A stretch of DNA of 62,308 nucleotides from Gammaproteobacteria bacterium (GCA_030426355.1 JAUHYQ010000007.1:1-62308); one strand, 5' to 3'; shown: positions 33,138-43,808, counted from the stretch's first letter. Notes: generated from the sequence alone by a model not told the origin. Translations and numbers: made by a program.

Positions 33138-34160
33138 ATGACTAAGCCTACGTCCAGACAAACTGTACTCACCGGCATCACCACGACCGGTATCCCGCAC
33201 CTCGGCAATTACGTCGGCGCCATTCGTCCTGCCATTGAGTCCAGTCATTCCGATGATGTGCGTTCGTTTTATTTTCTGGCCGACTATCATGCGCTGGTAA
33301 AAAATCGTGATCCGGCAAGACTGCGTGAGTCCAGCCTGGCGGTGGCAGCAACCTGGCTGGCATTGGGTCTGGATACCGACCGCGCCGTGTTTTATCGGCA
33401 GTCAGATATTCCGGAGATACCGGAGCTGAGCTGGATTATCAGCAGTGTCACGGCCAAGGGCTTGATGAACCGCGCCCACGCCTACAAGGCAGCGGTGCAG
33501 GAAAACGAAGACAGCGGCTCCAATGATCCGGACAAAGGCATCACCATGGCACTGTTTGGGTACCCGGTGTTGATGGCCGCTGACATCCTGATGTTCAGTG
33601 CGCACAAAGTGCCGGTGGGCCGCGATCAGATCCAGCACGTGGAAATGGCCCGCGACATTGCGCAGCGTTTCAACCACATTTACGGCGATACCTTCGTGAT
33701 CCCGGAAGCAGTGGTGGGTGAAGATACGGCTGTTTTGACAGGCCTTGATGGCCGCAAGATGAGCAAAAGTTACGACAACACCATCCCGCTGTTTGAACCC
33801 GCGAAAAAACTGCGCAAGCTGGTCATGAAAATCAAAACCAATTCGCTCGAACCGGGCGAGCCGAAGGATCCGGACGATTGCACGCTGTTCGATATCTACC
33901 AGGCTTTCGCCACGGCGGATGAAACTGCGGCCTATCGTAAAAAACTCGAAGCCGGTATGAGCTGGGGTGATGCCAAGCAGGAATTGTTTGAATATCTGGA
34001 TGCCCACCTCGAGGGGCCGCGCGGCGAATACGAGAAGCTCACCAGCGATCCTGCATACGTTGAGGCGGTGCTCAAAGCGGGTGCAGAAAAGGCGCGCGAG
34101 CATTCCCTCGCGCTGATTAAGCGGGTGCGTGAGGCCGTTGGGATTGCCGCGTTAGGCTGA
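33138..34160 (+). CDS. trpS: Tryptophanyl-tRNA synthetase
   Basis: A 340-residue class I synthetase that charges tRNA-Trp. The HIGH-type motif is T-T-G-I-P-H-L-G-N-Y near residue 15, the Trp-binding D-Q-I-Q-H-V-E segment and K-M-S-K-S (in G-R-K-M-S-K-S-Y-D-N) are intact. The ATG at 33138 was chosen; an upstream TTG four codons earlier abuts the carboxylesterase stop. Length is that of bacterial TrpS. Convergent with uvrA across a 58-bp gap holding a tandem repeat. Confidence 0.97.
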   Translation: MTKPTSRQTVLTGITTTGIPHLGNYVGAIRPAIESSHSDDVRSFYFLADYHALVKNRDPARLRESSLAVAATWLALGLDTDRAVFYRQSDIPEIPELSWIISSVTAKGLMNRAHAYKAAVQENEDSGSNDPDKGITMALFGYPVLMAADILMFSAHKVPVGRDQIQHVEMARDIAQRFNHIYGDTFVIPEAVVGEDTAVLTGLDGRKMSKSYDNTIPLFEPAKKLRKLVMKIKTNSLEPGEPKDPDDCTLFDIYQAFATADETAAYRKKLEAGMSWGDAKQELFEYLDAHLEGPRGEYEKLTSDPAYVEAVLKAGAEKAREHSLALIKRVREAVGIAALG

Positions 34161-34182
34161 AGGAGTTAACGGGGCGGGATTT

Positions 34183-34218
34183 TACTCTGACCCCAAAAAT
34201 TACTCTGACCCCAAAAAT
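34183..34218. repeat. Perfect tandem repeat of 18 bp (two copies)
   Basis: The unit tactctgaccccaaaaat occurs at 34183-34200 and 34201-34218, between convergent trpS and uvrA and directly against the uvrA stop. TCTGACCCC motifs are, to my recollection, common in REP-like intergenic repeats of proteobacteria. Confidence 0.85.
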
Positions 34219-37080
34219 TCAGGCGCGGGCTTTTTTTCTGCCGGATTTTTTCAGTAACGGCGCCAGGTATGCTCCGGTATAAGAATCCTTGTTTGCGGCG
34301 ACGTCTTCCGGTGTGCCTATAGCAACGAGCGTGCCGCCGCCGTCGCCACCTTCCGGGCCCAGATCAATGATCCAGTCGGCTGTCTTAATAACGTCGAGGT
34401 TGTGCTCGATAACCACCACGGTGTTGCCCTGATCGCGCAGCGTTTGCAGCACGCGCAGTAACTGCTCTATGTCGTAAAAGTGCAGTCCCGTTGTGGGTTC
34501 GTCCAGCAGGTACAGCGTTTGTCCGGTGGCGCGTTTGGACAGTTCTTTGGCCAGCTTGACGCGCTGTGCTTCGCCGCCGGACAGTGTTGTGGCGCTCTGG
34601 CCCAGGCGGACATAACTCAAGCCAACGTCCAGTAAGGTTTGCAGTTTACGCGCGATGACCGGCACGTTTTTGAACATGGGCAGCGCGTCTTCGACCGTCA
34701 TGTCGAGCACCTCGCTGATGTTGCGGCCCTTGTATTTAATTTCGAGCGTTTCGCGGTTGTAGCGATCGCCCTTGCAGACATCACACGGTACGTAAACGTC
34801 GGGCAGAAAATGCATTTCCACCCGGATTACCCCGTCGCCCTGACACGCTTCGCAGCGACCGCCTTTGACGTTAAAACTGAAGCGCCCGGCTTTGTAGCCG
34901 CGCGAGCGGGCTTCCTGGGTGCCCGCAAACAGATCGCGTATCGGCGTGAACAGGCCGGTGTAAGTAGCGGGATTGGAGCGCGGCGTGCGGCCTATGGGGC
35001 TTTGGCTGATATCAATAATGCGATCCAGCCGGTTCAGGCCATTGATGCTGCGGCACGGTGCGCTGGGTTCGCTGCTGCCGTTAATGGCTTCAGCTGCCTT
35101 GCGATAGAGCGTGTCATTGATCAAGGTGGATTTGCCGGAGCCGGATACACCCGTCACGCACGTCATCAGGCCAATGGGTATATCCACATCAAGGTTCTTC
35201 AGGTTGTTGCCGGCAGCACCGCGGATGGCAATCACCTGTTTCGGGTTCATCGGCACGCGCATAAGCGGAACTTCTATGGTGCGCCGGCCCGACAAGTACT
35301 GGCCCGTCAGCGAAGCGGGTTCTTTCATCACCTGTTTAGGCGTTCCCGCGGCCACGATCCGGCCGCCATGAACGCCGGCACCGGGGCCGAGGTCCAGCAC
35401 GTAGTCGGCCGCCATGATGGCTTCCTCATCGTGTTCGACCACCATGACCGTGTTACCCAGATCGCGCAGCCGAATCAGGGTGTTCAGCAGCCGGGTGTTG
35501 TCCCGCTGGTGCAGGCCGATGGAGGGTTCATCCAGAATGTACATTACGCCGACCAGCCCCGAGCCAATCTGGCTTGCGAGCCTGATGCGCTGGGCTTCGC
35601 CGCCGGACAGTGTTTCGGCGCTGCGATTCAGTGCCAGGTATTCAAGACCGACATCGGCCAGAAAGCGCAATCGTTCAGCTATTTCTTTGACAATCTTTTC
35701 AGCAATCTTGCCGCGCGCGCCGGCTAGGTCCAGTGCATCAAAAAATGCCAGTGCGTCGGCCACGGAGTAGGCCGTTATTTCCGGCAGCGGGCGTTGTTTG
35801 ATAAACACGTTGCGGGCGGCCTGATTCAGGCGCGTACCCTCGCAATCCGGGCACGGTTGGATGCTCAGATATTTAGCCAGCTCTTCACGCACTGTGCCCG
35901 AGTCGGTTTCACGATAACGGCGTTCCAGATTCGGGATAACGCCCTCAAAAGCATGGGTACGACGGAATTTGGTGCCGCGACTGCTGCGGTAAACAAAATC
36001 AACCTCTTCTTCGCAGCCGTACAACAGTATCTGTTGAATGTCCTTTGTCAGCGTGTCGTAAGCAACTTCGATGTCGAAACCAAAATGATCGGCGAGACAT
36101 TGAATGACCTGAGAGTAGTAAGAGTTGCGGCGATCCCAACCACGAATAGCGCCGCCCGCCAGGCTGAGCGACGGATTGCGTACCACCCGCGAAGGGTCAA
36201 AAAACTGTTTGACGCCGAGGCCGTCGCAGGTCGGGCATGCCCCCACCGGGTTGTTGAAGGAAAACAGCCGCGGTTCAAGTTCGGCAATGGCATAGCCGCA
36301 CTCGGGGCAGGCAAACTTGTCCGAGAACACCAGTTCGGCTGGTTTGGTCTTGTCCCCGGCTGCTTCGTCCATCCAGGCGATTTTTGCGACACCGTCGGCG
36401 AGCTTGAGCGCGGTCTCAAAGGATTCAGCCAGCCGCAATTGCAGGTCGTCGCGAACCTTGAAGCGATCCACCACCACGTCGATATTGTGCTTGCGGCGCA
36501 AATCCAGTTTCGGCGGATCATCAAGTTCGTAAACCTCGCCGTTAATGCGAGCGCGCACGAATCCCTGTGCACGCAGGTCGGCAAATAACTGCAGATGTTC
36601 ACCTTTGCGTTCCTGAACCACGGGTGCCAGCAGTAACAGTTTGGTGCCGGTTTCGATGGCAAGCACCTGATCAACCATCTGGCTGACTGTCTGCGCTGTA
36701 AGGTCGGTGCCGTGATTCGGACAGCGCGGTATGCCGGCGCGGGCATAGAGCAGCCGCAGGTAATCATAAATTTCGGTAACCGTGCCGACGGTTGAACGCG
36801 GGTTGTGCGAGGTGGATTTTTGTTCGATGGAGATAGCCGGGGACAAGCCTTCGATGTGATCCACATCGGGCTTTTCCATCATGGACAGAAACTGCCGCGC
36901 GTAGGCCGACAGCGATTCGACATAGCGGCGTTGGCCCTCGGCGTAGATTGTGTCAAAGGCCAGCGAGGACTTGCCCGAGCCCGAAAGCCCGGTAATCACG
37001 ATCAGCCGGTCGCGCGGCAGGTCGACGTCGATGTTGCGCAGGTTGTGGGTCCGGGCACCCCGGATACTGATGTTTTGCAT
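34219..37080 (-). CDS. uvrA: Excinuclease ABC subunit A
   Basis: A 953-residue damage-recognition ATPase of nucleotide excision repair. It has two ABC modules: Walker [10 protein letters not shown] near residue 30 and G-V-S-G-S-G-K-S-T near 640, signatures [10 protein letters not shown] and [10 protein letters not shown], and zinc-binding motifs C-P-E-C and C-E-A-C...C-D-V-C. Full length for the family. Divergent from ssb; no clear LexA box was seen in the shared upstream region, though TATATT near 37110-37115 could be a minus-strand -10. Confidence 0.98.
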   Translation of the reverse strand: MQNISIRGARTHNLRNIDVDLPRDRLIVITGLSGSGKSSLAFDTIYAEGQRRYVESLSAYARQFLSMMEKPDVDHIEGLSPAISIEQKSTSHNPRSTVGTVTEIYDYLRLLYARAGIPRCPNHGTDLTAQTVSQMVDQVLAIETGTKLLLLAPVVQERKGEHLQLFADLRAQGFVRARINGEVYELDDPPKLDLRRKHNIDVVVDRFKVRDDLQLRLAESFETALKLADGVAKIAWMDEAAGDKTKPAELVFSDKFACPECGYAIAELEPRLFSFNNPVGACPTCDGLGVKQFFDPSRVVRNPSLSLAGGAIRGWDRRNSYYSQVIQCLADHFGFDIEVAYDTLTKDIQQILLYGCEEEVDFVYRSSRGTKFRRTHAFEGVIPNLERRYRETDSGTVREELAKYLSIQPCPDCEGTRLNQAARNVFIKQRPLPEITAYSVADALAFFDALDLAGARGKIAEKIVKEIAERLRFLADVGLEYLALNRSAETLSGGEAQRIRLASQIGSGLVGVMYILDEPSIGLHQRDNTRLLNTLIRLRDLGNTVMVVEHDEEAIMAADYVLDLGPGAGVHGGRIVAAGTPKQVMKEPASLTGQYLSGRRTIEVPLMRVPMNPKQVIAIRGAAGNNLKNLDVDIPIGLMTCVTGVSGSGKSTLINDTLYRKAAEAINGSSEPSAPCRSINGLNRLDRIIDISQSPIGRTPRSNPATYTGLFTPIRDLFAGTQEARSRGYKAGRFSFNVKGGRCEACQGDGVIRVEMHFLPDVYVPCDVCKGDRYNRETLEIKYKGRNISEVLDMTVEDALPMFKNVPVIARKLQTLLDVGLSYVRLGQSATTLSGGEAQRVKLAKELSKRATGQTLYLLDEPTTGLHFYDIEQLLRVLQTLRDQGNTVVVIEHNLDVIKTADWIIDLGPEGGDGGGTLVAIGTPEDVAANKDSYTGAYLAPLLKKSGRKKARA

Positions 37081-37425
37081 GACGGCACGGTAAGTTCGAA
37101 GAACCGACTAATATAGCGCCTTTCGTGGCTCGAAACCCCAACTCGCCTTGGCGAGGCAGCCTCCGTCTCGCCTTTATGCCGCCGGGCCGGGGGAGCGTCT
37201 TTGCGGCTCGGAACCCCAACTCGCCTTACAGATGCTGCCTTCGTCCCGGCGGGCAGATTTGGCTAACCTTGCTAGAGAATCGGGGCGGAAGGCCGCGATT
37301 TCCGGGTGGCTTTTCCGCGCTGAGCGCATACAATGATGAATCTGCGGGGGCGGACTAATCAGCGGTCTCCGGCAGCTCATAAAACTAAAGAATTAGCCGC
37401 ATTGCGGCGCGGAAAAGGTGGTGGC
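37081..37425. other. uvrA-ssb divergent intergenic region, no gene
   Basis: No credible coding frame occurs in these 345 bp. Visible elements are a possible uvrA -10 (complement of 37110-37115), a possible ssb -10 TACAAT at 37329-37334, and two copies of a 23-bp repeat. No CTG-N10-CAG LexA-type operator was recognised by eye. Confidence 0.6.
37127..37227 (+). repeat. Two direct copies of a 23-bp repeat
   Basis: Bases 37127-37149 and 37205-37227 match at 22 of 23 positions (core ACCCCAACTCGCCTT), 78 bp apart start to start. Both are followed by partly palindromic GC-rich sequence. Could be regulatory or remnants of an intergenic repeat family. Confidence 0.75.
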
Positions 37426-37869
37426 ATGGCTTCACGAGGCGTAAACAAGGTTATTTTGGTGGGCAGGCTCGGACAGGATCCGGAGACCAAATACATGCCG
37501 AGCGGTGATTGTGTCTGCAACTTCAGTCTGGCCACATCGGAAACCTGGAAGGACAAGCAATCCAACGAAAACGTCGAAAAAACCGAATGGCATCGGATCG
37601 TTATGTTTCGTCGGTTGGCGGAAATTGCCGGCGAGTACCTGCGCAAAGGTTCGCAGGTGTACATCGAGGGCAAGCTGAGAACCCGCAAATGGCAGGATCG
37701 TGACGGCAATGACCGTTACACCACTGAGGTCGAAGCCCGTGAGATGCAGATGCTGGACAGCAAAGGCAGCGGTTCCGGTATGTCGGCGCCTGCGGAGTCG
37801 CAGATGGCGCCGCCGCGGATGGCAGCAGCGGGCGGCGGCGGGCCGGTCGAAGACGACATCCCGTTTTAG
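37426..37869 (+). CDS. ssb: Single-stranded DNA-binding protein
   Basis: A 147-residue SSB. The OB fold is residues about 1-110 ([34 protein letters not shown]), then a Gly/Pro linker and the acidic tip D-D-I-P-F that recruits repair and replication proteins. The ATG (MASRGVNK) was chosen because it is the family start; a longer upstream frame has no similarity. Divergent from uvrA, a common arrangement in gammaproteobacteria. Confidence 0.97.
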   Translation: MASRGVNKVILVGRLGQDPETKYMPSGDCVCNFSLATSETWKDKQSNENVEKTEWHRIVMFRRLAEIAGEYLRKGSQVYIEGKLRTRKWQDRDGNDRYTTEVEAREMQMLDSKGSGSGMSAPAESQMAPPRMAAAGGGGPVEDDIPF

Positions 37870-38021
37870 CTCAGCGGCAGGAGCCGGCAGCGACCCCAAC
37901 CCGATTGAGACCCAGTTCACAGAAATGCCAATTGCGTCACAGACAGCCGTAAAATAAGGCTTCAGAATCACTTTATAACAATTAAATATCAGCAATTTGC
38001 AGGGCCTGTGATACCTTACGC

Positions 38022-38100
38022 GCCCCTGAAATCAGGGGCAAAAACCCGAATGGATTTATCGGCGCATCGCCTGGAATGAGCGTGCGCCGATGCTGTTTTT
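38022..38100 (+). promoter_or_regulatory. Two hairpins in the sat-cysC leader
   Basis: First stem GCCCCTG/CAGGGGC (38022-38039, followed by A6). Second stem TCGGCGCA/TGCGCCGA (38059-38066, 38083-38090) with a 16-base loop, then TGCTG and T5 at 38096-38100. The second looks like an intrinsic terminator 45 bp before the sat start, either ending ssb transcription or attenuating sat. No known riboswitch recognised. Confidence 0.45.
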
Positions 38101-38145
38101 CGGACAACCACTTTTAACAATAAATTAGAGATCAGGACGCATCCC

Positions 38146-39858
38146 ATGGGAGCATTCAAAGAAGCACACGGCGGTGAACTAAAGCAGCTATATCTGGGCG
38201 AAGGCGCCGCAGAGCAGGCGAAGAAAGATGCCGCAAACTATAAGACCTGGAATTTGACCGCACGTCAGTTGTGCGATATCGAATTGATCTTGAACGGTGC
38301 GTTTTCTCCTCTGGAAGGGTTCCTCGATAAAGCGGATTACGACGGCGTGGTCGACAACATGCGCCTTGCCAGCGGTGTGCTATGGCCGATGCCCATTACA
38401 CTGGATGTCAGTCAGGAATTTGCTGACAGTATCAAGGCTGGCGAGAAGATTGCCCTGCGCGACGCTGAATACGATCTCATCGCCATTCTGACGGTTTCCG
38501 ATATCTGGACGCCCGACAAAGCCAAAGAAGCTCGCCAGGTTTTCGGTAGCGAAGACAAAGCGCACCCGGCAGTCAATTACCTGAACAACACGGCCGGTCC
38601 GGTTTATGTGGGCGGCAAACTTGAGGGTGTGCAGTACCCGAACCACTACGATTTTAAACTGCTGCGTGACACGCCGGCAGAAATGCGCGGTCGTTTCCGC
38701 AAACTGGGCTGGCGCAAAGTTGTCGCCTTCCAGACACGTAACCCGCTGCATCGCGCCCACCAGGAACTGACCTTCCGTGCGGCCAAAGAAGTTGAAGCCA
38801 ATCTGCTGATTCAGCCGGTGGTCGGGCTAACCAAGCCGGGCGATGTGGATCACTACACGCGCGTTCGTTGCTATGAGCACGTGCTGGAGCAATACCCGGA
38901 ACAGACCACCACGCTGAGCCTGCTGAATCTTGCCATGCGCATGGCAGGTCCGCGCGAAGCTCTGTGGCACGCCCTGATCCGCAAAAACTACGGCTGTACG
39001 CACATTATTATCGGCCGCGACCATGCCGGCCCCGGTAATGACTCGCAGGGTAATCCGTTCTACGGCCCCTATGATGCGCAGGATCTCTTCCAGCAATACG
39101 AAGAGGAAATGGACATCTCGATGGTGCCGTTCAAGATGATGGTCTACGCCGAGAACAAGGCGCAGTACATATTGGCGGACGAAGCCGAGAAGACGGACAA
39201 CGTATTGAGTATTTCGGGCACCGAATTCCGGCGTCGCCTCGAAGAGGGCCTGGAAATTCCCGAGTGGTTCTCCTACCCGAAAGTGGTTGAAGAGCTGCGC
39301 AAGTCGTACCCGCCGCGTCACAAGCAGGGCTTTACCGTGTTCTTTACCGGATTGTCAGGTAGCGGCAAATCAACTATTGCCAATGCGTTGTTGGTGAAGT
39401 TGCTCGAAGAAGGTGGCCGCGCGGTTACCTTGCTCGACGGCGATCATGTTCGCAAACACCTGTCCAGCGAGCTGGGTTTCTCTAAAGAGCACCGCGATCT
39501 GAACATCACCCGTATCGGGTACGTTGCCAGCGAAATCACCAAGAACGGTGGTGCCGCGATCTGCGCGCCCATTGCGCCTTATACCGCCACCCGTCGCAAG
39601 GTGCGCGAGATGATTGCGCCGTTGGGTGGCTTCATCGAAGTGCACGTGGCGACAACCCTGGAAACCTGCGAAGCGCGTGATCGTAAGGGTCTGTATGCGG
39701 CGGCACGTGCCGGCAAGATCAAGGAATTCACCGGAATCAGTGACCCTTACGAGGCGCCCGAGAACCCCGAAGTAGTCATTAAGACTGAAGAACTGAGCCC
39801 TGATCTGGCCGCACAGCGCATACTGGTTAAGCTGGAAAGTATGGGCTTCATACGCTAG
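38146..39858 (+). CDS. Bifunctional sulfate adenylyltransferase / APS kinase
   Basis: A 570-residue fusion. The N-terminal ATP sulfurylase (about 1-385) has the Q-T-R-N-P-L-H-R-A-H active-site motif and G-R-D-H-A-G. The C-terminal adenylylsulfate kinase (about 390-570) has Walker [10 protein letters not shown] and L-D-G-D-H-V-R. Together they turn sulfate and ATP into APS and then PAPS. The single-polypeptide Sat-CysC form replaces the CysD/CysN heterodimer of enterics. Preceded by a leader with hairpins; no other sulfate genes adjoin. Confidence 0.95.
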   Translation: MGAFKEAHGGELKQLYLGEGAAEQAKKDAANYKTWNLTARQLCDIELILNGAFSPLEGFLDKADYDGVVDNMRLASGVLWPMPITLDVSQEFADSIKAGEKIALRDAEYDLIAILTVSDIWTPDKAKEARQVFGSEDKAHPAVNYLNNTAGPVYVGGKLEGVQYPNHYDFKLLRDTPAEMRGRFRKLGWRKVVAFQTRNPLHRAHQELTFRAAKEVEANLLIQPVVGLTKPGDVDHYTRVRCYEHVLEQYPEQTTTLSLLNLAMRMAGPREALWHALIRKNYGCTHIIIGRDHAGPGNDSQGNPFYGPYDAQDLFQQYEEEMDISMVPFKMMVYAENKAQYILADEAEKTDNVLSISGTEFRRRLEEGLEIPEWFSYPKVVEELRKSYPPRHKQGFTVFFTGLSGSGKSTIANALLVKLLEEGGRAVTLLDGDHVRKHLSSELGFSKEHRDLNITRIGYVASEITKNGGAAICAPIAPYTATRRKVREMIAPLGGFIEVHVATTLETCEARDRKGLYAAARAGKIKEFTGISDPYEAPENPEVVIKTEELSPDLAAQRILVKLESMGFIR

Positions 39859-39928
39859 TCTGAATTCAGTCTAACCACACCACGGGGCCTCTTTGCGAAG
39901 GGGACAAACAGGGATTCGGTTCCTGGTT

Positions 39929-41269
39929 ATGCCAGGCAAACTCTATATAAAGACTTTCGGTTGTCAGATGAACGAGTACGACTCTACCAAGATGGTAGAC
40001 GTGCTGCGTGAAAGTCATGGCCTGGAACTCACGGACGTACCTGAAGATGCCGACGTGCTGCTGCTCAACACCTGCTCGGTTCGCGAAAAAGCACAGGAAA
40101 AGGTGTTTTCGCAACTGGGGCGCTGGAAGCACTGGAAAAAGGATCGCCCCGGCCTGGTGATCGGTGTCGGCGGTTGCGTCGCCAGCCAGGAAGGGGAGGC
40201 CATTACCAGGCGCGCTCCCTATGTCGATTTGGTGTTTGGTCCGCAGACCTTGCATCGGTTGCCCGCGATGATAGAAGCAGCGCGCAGTGGCGGTACTTCC
40301 GTGGTCGATATCAGCTTTCCTGAAATCGAAAAATTTGATCATCTCCCGCCCCCACGCAAGGAAGGTCCGACGGCGTTCGTTTCGGTCATGGAAGGTTGCA
40401 GCAAATACTGCAGCTTTTGTGTCGTTCCCTACACGCGCGGTGAAGAGATCAGCAGGCCGCTGGACGATGTTGTGGCCGAGATTGTGAAGCTGGCGCGCGC
40501 CGGGGTGCGTGAAATCACGTTGCTCGGGCAGAATGTGAACGGTTATCGCGGTCAGACACACGATGGCAAGATCGCCGATCTTGCCACGCTTATTCATTAT
40601 GTTGCCGCGATTGATAGCATCGAACGCATTCGCTACACGACTTCGCACCCTCTGGAATTCAGTAATCGTCTGATCGAGGCGTTTGCTGATGTGCCGAAAC
40701 TGGCCAACTATCTGCATTTGCCGGTGCAGAGCGGCTCCGATCGGATACTGGCGCTGATGAAGCGCGGTTACACGGCGCTTGAATATAAGCAAAAGATTCG
40801 CCGCTTGCGCGAAGTGCGGCCTGATATCTCCCTGTCCACCGATATTATTGTTGGGTTCCCCGGTGAGACGGAGCGTGATTTTGAAGCGACGATGGATCTG
40901 GTTGCCGAAATCGGTTTCGACCAGTCCTTCAGTTTTGTTTACAGTCCCCGCCCGGGCACTCCGGCAGCAGGGTTTCCGGATGATGTGAGTCGCGAAGAAA
41001 AGCTGGCGCGCCTGGCGCGCCTGCAGGAGCGGATCAACGCGCAGGCCATGCGAATCAGCGAGTCCATGGTGGGCTCGGTTCAGAGAGTGCTGGTTGAGCG
41101 CGCATCGGTAAAAAGTGATCGCGAAGTTGCCGGAAAGACGGAAAACAATCGCTGGGTGAATTTTCAGGCCGATCCTGATGTTATCGGGCAGTTCGTCAAT
41201 GTACTGGTGACCGAGGCGTTGCCAAATTCCTTGCGTGGCCGGCTTCATCTGAAGTCAGAAGCGGCATGA
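39929..41269 (+). CDS. miaB: tRNA-2-methylthio-N6-isopentenyladenosine synthase MiaB
   Basis: A 446-residue radical-SAM methylthiotransferase that adds the 2-methylthio group at A37 of tRNAs. N-terminal domain Cys are in G-C-Q-M-N, N-T-C-S-V-R-E and G-G-C-V-A; the radical SAM cluster motif is C-S-K-Y-C-S-F-C; a TRAM domain closes the protein. The ATG ([15 protein letters not shown]) fits the family start; the frame extends 12 codons further but without similarity. First gene of the miaB-phoH-ybeY-corC-lnt block. Confidence 0.97.
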   Translation: MPGKLYIKTFGCQMNEYDSTKMVDVLRESHGLELTDVPEDADVLLLNTCSVREKAQEKVFSQLGRWKHWKKDRPGLVIGVGGCVASQEGEAITRRAPYVDLVFGPQTLHRLPAMIEAARSGGTSVVDISFPEIEKFDHLPPPRKEGPTAFVSVMEGCSKYCSFCVVPYTRGEEISRPLDDVVAEIVKLARAGVREITLLGQNVNGYRGQTHDGKIADLATLIHYVAAIDSIERIRYTTSHPLEFSNRLIEAFADVPKLANYLHLPVQSGSDRILALMKRGYTALEYKQKIRRLREVRPDISLSTDIIVGFPGETERDFEATMDLVAEIGFDQSFSFVYSPRPGTPAAGFPDDVSREEKLARLARLQERINAQAMRISESMVGSVQRVLVERASVKSDREVAGKTENNRWVNFQADPDVIGQFVNVLVTEALPNSLRGRLHLKSEAA

Positions 41270-41311
41270 ACTGCGCTAAAACGTGAATCGAGGACGTAAA
41301 TCGTTTAGCTA

Positions 41312-42370
41312 TTGAACGCAGCCATCGAAACCCGGGAATTCCTTTTGGAGCCCATCGACAATCGCATGCTGGCGAACCTCTGCGGCCAGTTTGATGAGCA
41401 CCTCCGGCAGATTGAGAAAAGCCTGGCTGTTCGCATCAGCAATCGCGGCAATCATTTTCGCGTGGTAGGCCCACAGCAGGCCGCCACGCTCGGTGAGCAG
41501 GTAATTCACGAACTTTACGATCTGGCGAGCCATGAAAATCTCGACTCCCGGCGCGTGCATATGTGTCTGCAGGAGACGGCTATGAATCAATCCGCTATGA
41601 ATCATTCCAATGGATCGGCCGATGCCGACAATCCCGCGAGCGTTAATGAGCAAGCACCAGGCCACGCCGGGGTGCAAGCCGAACTGGATAGCGTGATTGC
41701 GACGCGAAGAGTGCGAATCAAAGCGCGCGGCCCCAGTCAGAAAGCTTATGTGGCAAACCTGCGCAACAGTGATCTTAGCTTTGGTATCGGTCCGGCCGGC
41801 ACCGGCAAGACTTATCTGGCTGTTGCCCGTGCTGTGGAAGCGTTGGACCGCGAGGAAGTGCGGCGAATTGTACTGGTCCGACCGGCAGTGGAGGCGGGTG
41901 AGCGGCTTGGGTTTCTTCCGGGCGATATGTCGCAGAAAGTGGATCCCTATTTGCGACCCATGTACGACGCCTTATACGAAATGATCGGGTTTGATCGTGT
42001 TGCTCGGCTTATCGAGAAGAACATTATTGAAGTTGCGCCGCTGGCCTTTATGCGGGGTCGATCGTTGAATGAGAGCTTTATCATTCTGGATGAAGCGCAG
42101 AACACCACCGTTGAGCAAATGAAAATGTTTCTGACGCGGATGGGTTTCGGCTCGCGCGCAGTCGTAACCGGCGACATCACGCAAATTGATTTGCCGCGAA
42201 ACCAGGTCTCCGGTTTGCGGCACGTTCTGAAGGTTTTGCGCGAGGTGGACGGAGTCTCGTTCAGCTTTTTCACTTCACGCGATGTCGTCAGACATTCATT
42301 GGTTCAGCGGATTGTCGAAGCCTACGAGGGTTTCGATGCCGACGCATGGGATCCGGAAATCGAGCAGTGA
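41312..42370 (+). CDS. ybeZ: PhoH-like ATPase (YbeZ)
   Basis: A 352-residue P-loop ATPase. A small N-terminal RNA-binding-like domain (to about 75) and a divergent linker (about 90-125, Asn/Ala-rich) precede the PhoH domain with G-P-A-G-T-G-K-T (Walker A) and I-I-L-D-E-A-Q-N (Walker B). YbeZ acts with YbeY in rRNA maturation. The start is TTG at 41312, giving MNAAIETREFLLEP; the first ATG lies 18 codons in, inside the conserved part. Its stop overlaps the GTG of ybeY by GTGA. Confidence 0.93.
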   Translation: MNAAIETREFLLEPIDNRMLANLCGQFDEHLRQIEKSLAVRISNRGNHFRVVGPQQAATLGEQVIHELYDLASHENLDSRRVHMCLQETAMNQSAMNHSNGSADADNPASVNEQAPGHAGVQAELDSVIATRRVRIKARGPSQKAYVANLRNSDLSFGIGPAGTGKTYLAVARAVEALDREEVRRIVLVRPAVEAGERLGFLPGDMSQKVDPYLRPMYDALYEMIGFDRVARLIEKNIIEVAPLAFMRGRSLNESFIILDEAQNTTVEQMKMFLTRMGFGSRAVVTGDITQIDLPRNQVSGLRHVLKVLREVDGVSFSFFTSRDVVRHSLVQRIVEAYEGFDADAWDPEIEQ

Positions 42371-42879
42371 ACGCAGGGCAGCCAGCAACCGTAGAAGTTA
42401 ACCTGCAAATTGCCACTGATGCTCAGGGTGAAATATGTCCCGATTACGCGGATTTTGCGGCGTGGGTTGCGGCTACTCTGTCGGCGCAGGTGCAATGCGA
42501 TATGCCGGCCAGCGGTGTTGTCGGTATCCGTATTGTGTCCCCGCAAGAAAGCGCCGCACTGAACAATAATTACCGGGGTAAAGACGCGCCCACCAATATT
42601 CTGGCGTTTCCGGCGGGGCCGTCACTACTGCCGGAGACGGAGCAGGACGAGCCGGAGTTGGGTGATCTGGTGTTGTGCCTGAGCGTGGCCCGCGATGAGG
42701 CGGAGGAGCAGGGCAAGACCCTGACTCAGCACATTGCTCATCTGACCGTGCATGGCACGCTGCATTTATTGGGCTACGATCATACCGACGATGCCGATGC
42801 CGAACGCATGGAGTCACTGGAGCGCTCGATATTAGGGCGTTTGGGCATGCCGGACCCTTATCAGGATGACGCAGCCTGA
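42367..42879 (+). CDS. ybeY: Endoribonuclease YbeY (rRNA maturation factor)
   Basis: A 170-residue single-domain zinc protein. The signature H-x3-H-x5-H-x-x-Y-D-H form is seen as H-G-T-L-H-L-L-G-Y-D-H near residue 130. YbeY processes 16S rRNA and takes part in ribosome quality control. The GTG start overlaps the phoH stop, implying coupling. Residues 1-20 are poorly conserved, as usual. Confidence 0.95.
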   Translation: MNAGQPATVEVNLQIATDAQGEICPDYADFAAWVAATLSAQVQCDMPASGVVGIRIVSPQESAALNNNYRGKDAPTNILAFPAGPSLLPETEQDEPELGDLVLCLSVARDEAEEQGKTLTQHIAHLTVHGTLHLLGYDHTDDADAERMESLERSILGRLGMPDPYQDDAA

Positions 42880-42953
42880 TGGTGAACCGGTGCGCTAAAA
42901 CAGCAATAATAGGGGCTGCATTGGCAGCAGGTTGTAAAGGGTCAAACTAGGCA

Positions 42954-43808
42954 ATGAATCGAGACTTATCCGTGGGCGACAACGACGTGAGTGTGGTCAC
43001 CCGCATACGCAGGTTACTGAAAGGCGAGCCTGATAGTCGTGAAGACCTGATTGAATTGCTGGATGACAAGCGCTGGACAGCGGTTCTCGAAAAGCAAGAG
43101 CTGCGAATGCTTAAGGGTGTGTTGCAGGTTTCGCAGATGCAGGTGCGGGAGGTCATGATCCCCCGATCGCAGATGGTGGTCATTGATCACGAGTCCCCGA
43201 CCCCGCAAATACTTCGCACCATTATTGAATGTGGTCACTCGCGTTTTCCCGTGATCGGCGAAGATCGTGACGAGGTTGTCGGTATTTTGCTGGCCAAGGA
43301 CGTGCTGCGATTCTGTATTGAGTCGCCAGGCGCTGACTTGATGCTATCGACATTCATGCGGTCGGCAACTTTTATTCCGGAATCCAAGAGGCTTGACACC
43401 CTGCTGCAGGAATTTCGCAGCAGCCGTAATCACATGGCCATTGTGGTGGACGAATACGGCGGCACCTCCGGGTTATTGACTATCGAAGACGTGCTGGAAG
43501 AAATCGTGGGCGAAATTGATGACGAGCACGACCCGGAAGAAACGGCCCACATTGAACCTCACGGTGATCACTGGAACGTGATGGCCCTGACTCGCATCGA
43601 CGAATTCAATGAATATTTTGAATCGCAGCTGGACGATGCTTTGTACGAAACCATTGGCGGACTTGTGATGGGAGCCCTGGGGCGCATGCCACGGCGTGGT
43701 GAGGCGGTCAGCAGTGGCGGGTTCCGCTTTCGGGTGGCGCAGGCCGATCGCCGGCGCATTCACCGTATCGAAGTATCTCGCGAAGACGTAGCACTGGCTG
43801 GCGAGTGA
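42954..43808 (+). CDS. corC: CorC/YbeX CBS-domain protein
   Basis: A 284-residue soluble protein without the CNNM membrane domain. The N-terminus is helical and acidic (1-60), a CBS pair covers about 65-195 ([35 protein letters not shown]), and a CorC/HlyC domain about 205-280. Linked to Mg2+/Co2+ resistance and, with YbeY/YbeZ, to ribosome metabolism. Its stop overlaps the GTG of lnt. Compare the membrane-bound relative at 10779. Confidence 0.95.
   Translation: MNRDLSVGDNDVSVVTRIRRLLKGEPDSREDLIELLDDKRWTAVLEKQELRMLKGVLQVSQMQVREVMIPRSQMVVIDHESPTPQILRTIIECGHSRFPVIGEDRDEVVGILLAKDVLRFCIESPGADLMLSTFMRSATFIPESKRLDTLLQEFRSSRNHMAIVVDEYGGTSGLLTIEDVLEEIVGEIDDEHDPEETAHIEPHGDHWNVMALTRIDEFNEYFESQLDDALYETIGGLVMGALGRMPRRGEAVSSGGFRFRVAQADRRRIHRIEVSREDVALAGE

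Noticed and set aside
34639-35727. 362-residue plus-strand frame antisense to uvrA
   Set aside because: Shadow of the UvrA frame, common in GC-rich genes.
37125-37358. 77-residue frame between uvrA and ssb
   Set aside because: It consists largely of the duplicated 23-bp repeat (MARNPNSP / AARNPNSP) and has no ribosome-binding site.
38059-38100. A known sulfur or SAM riboswitch upstream of sat
   Set aside because: Only a simple stem and T-tract is visible; none of the riboswitch cores I know is present.
39866-41248. 460-residue minus-strand frame across miaB
   Set aside because: Antisense to MiaB, which is certain from its motifs; the frame has no recognisable domain.
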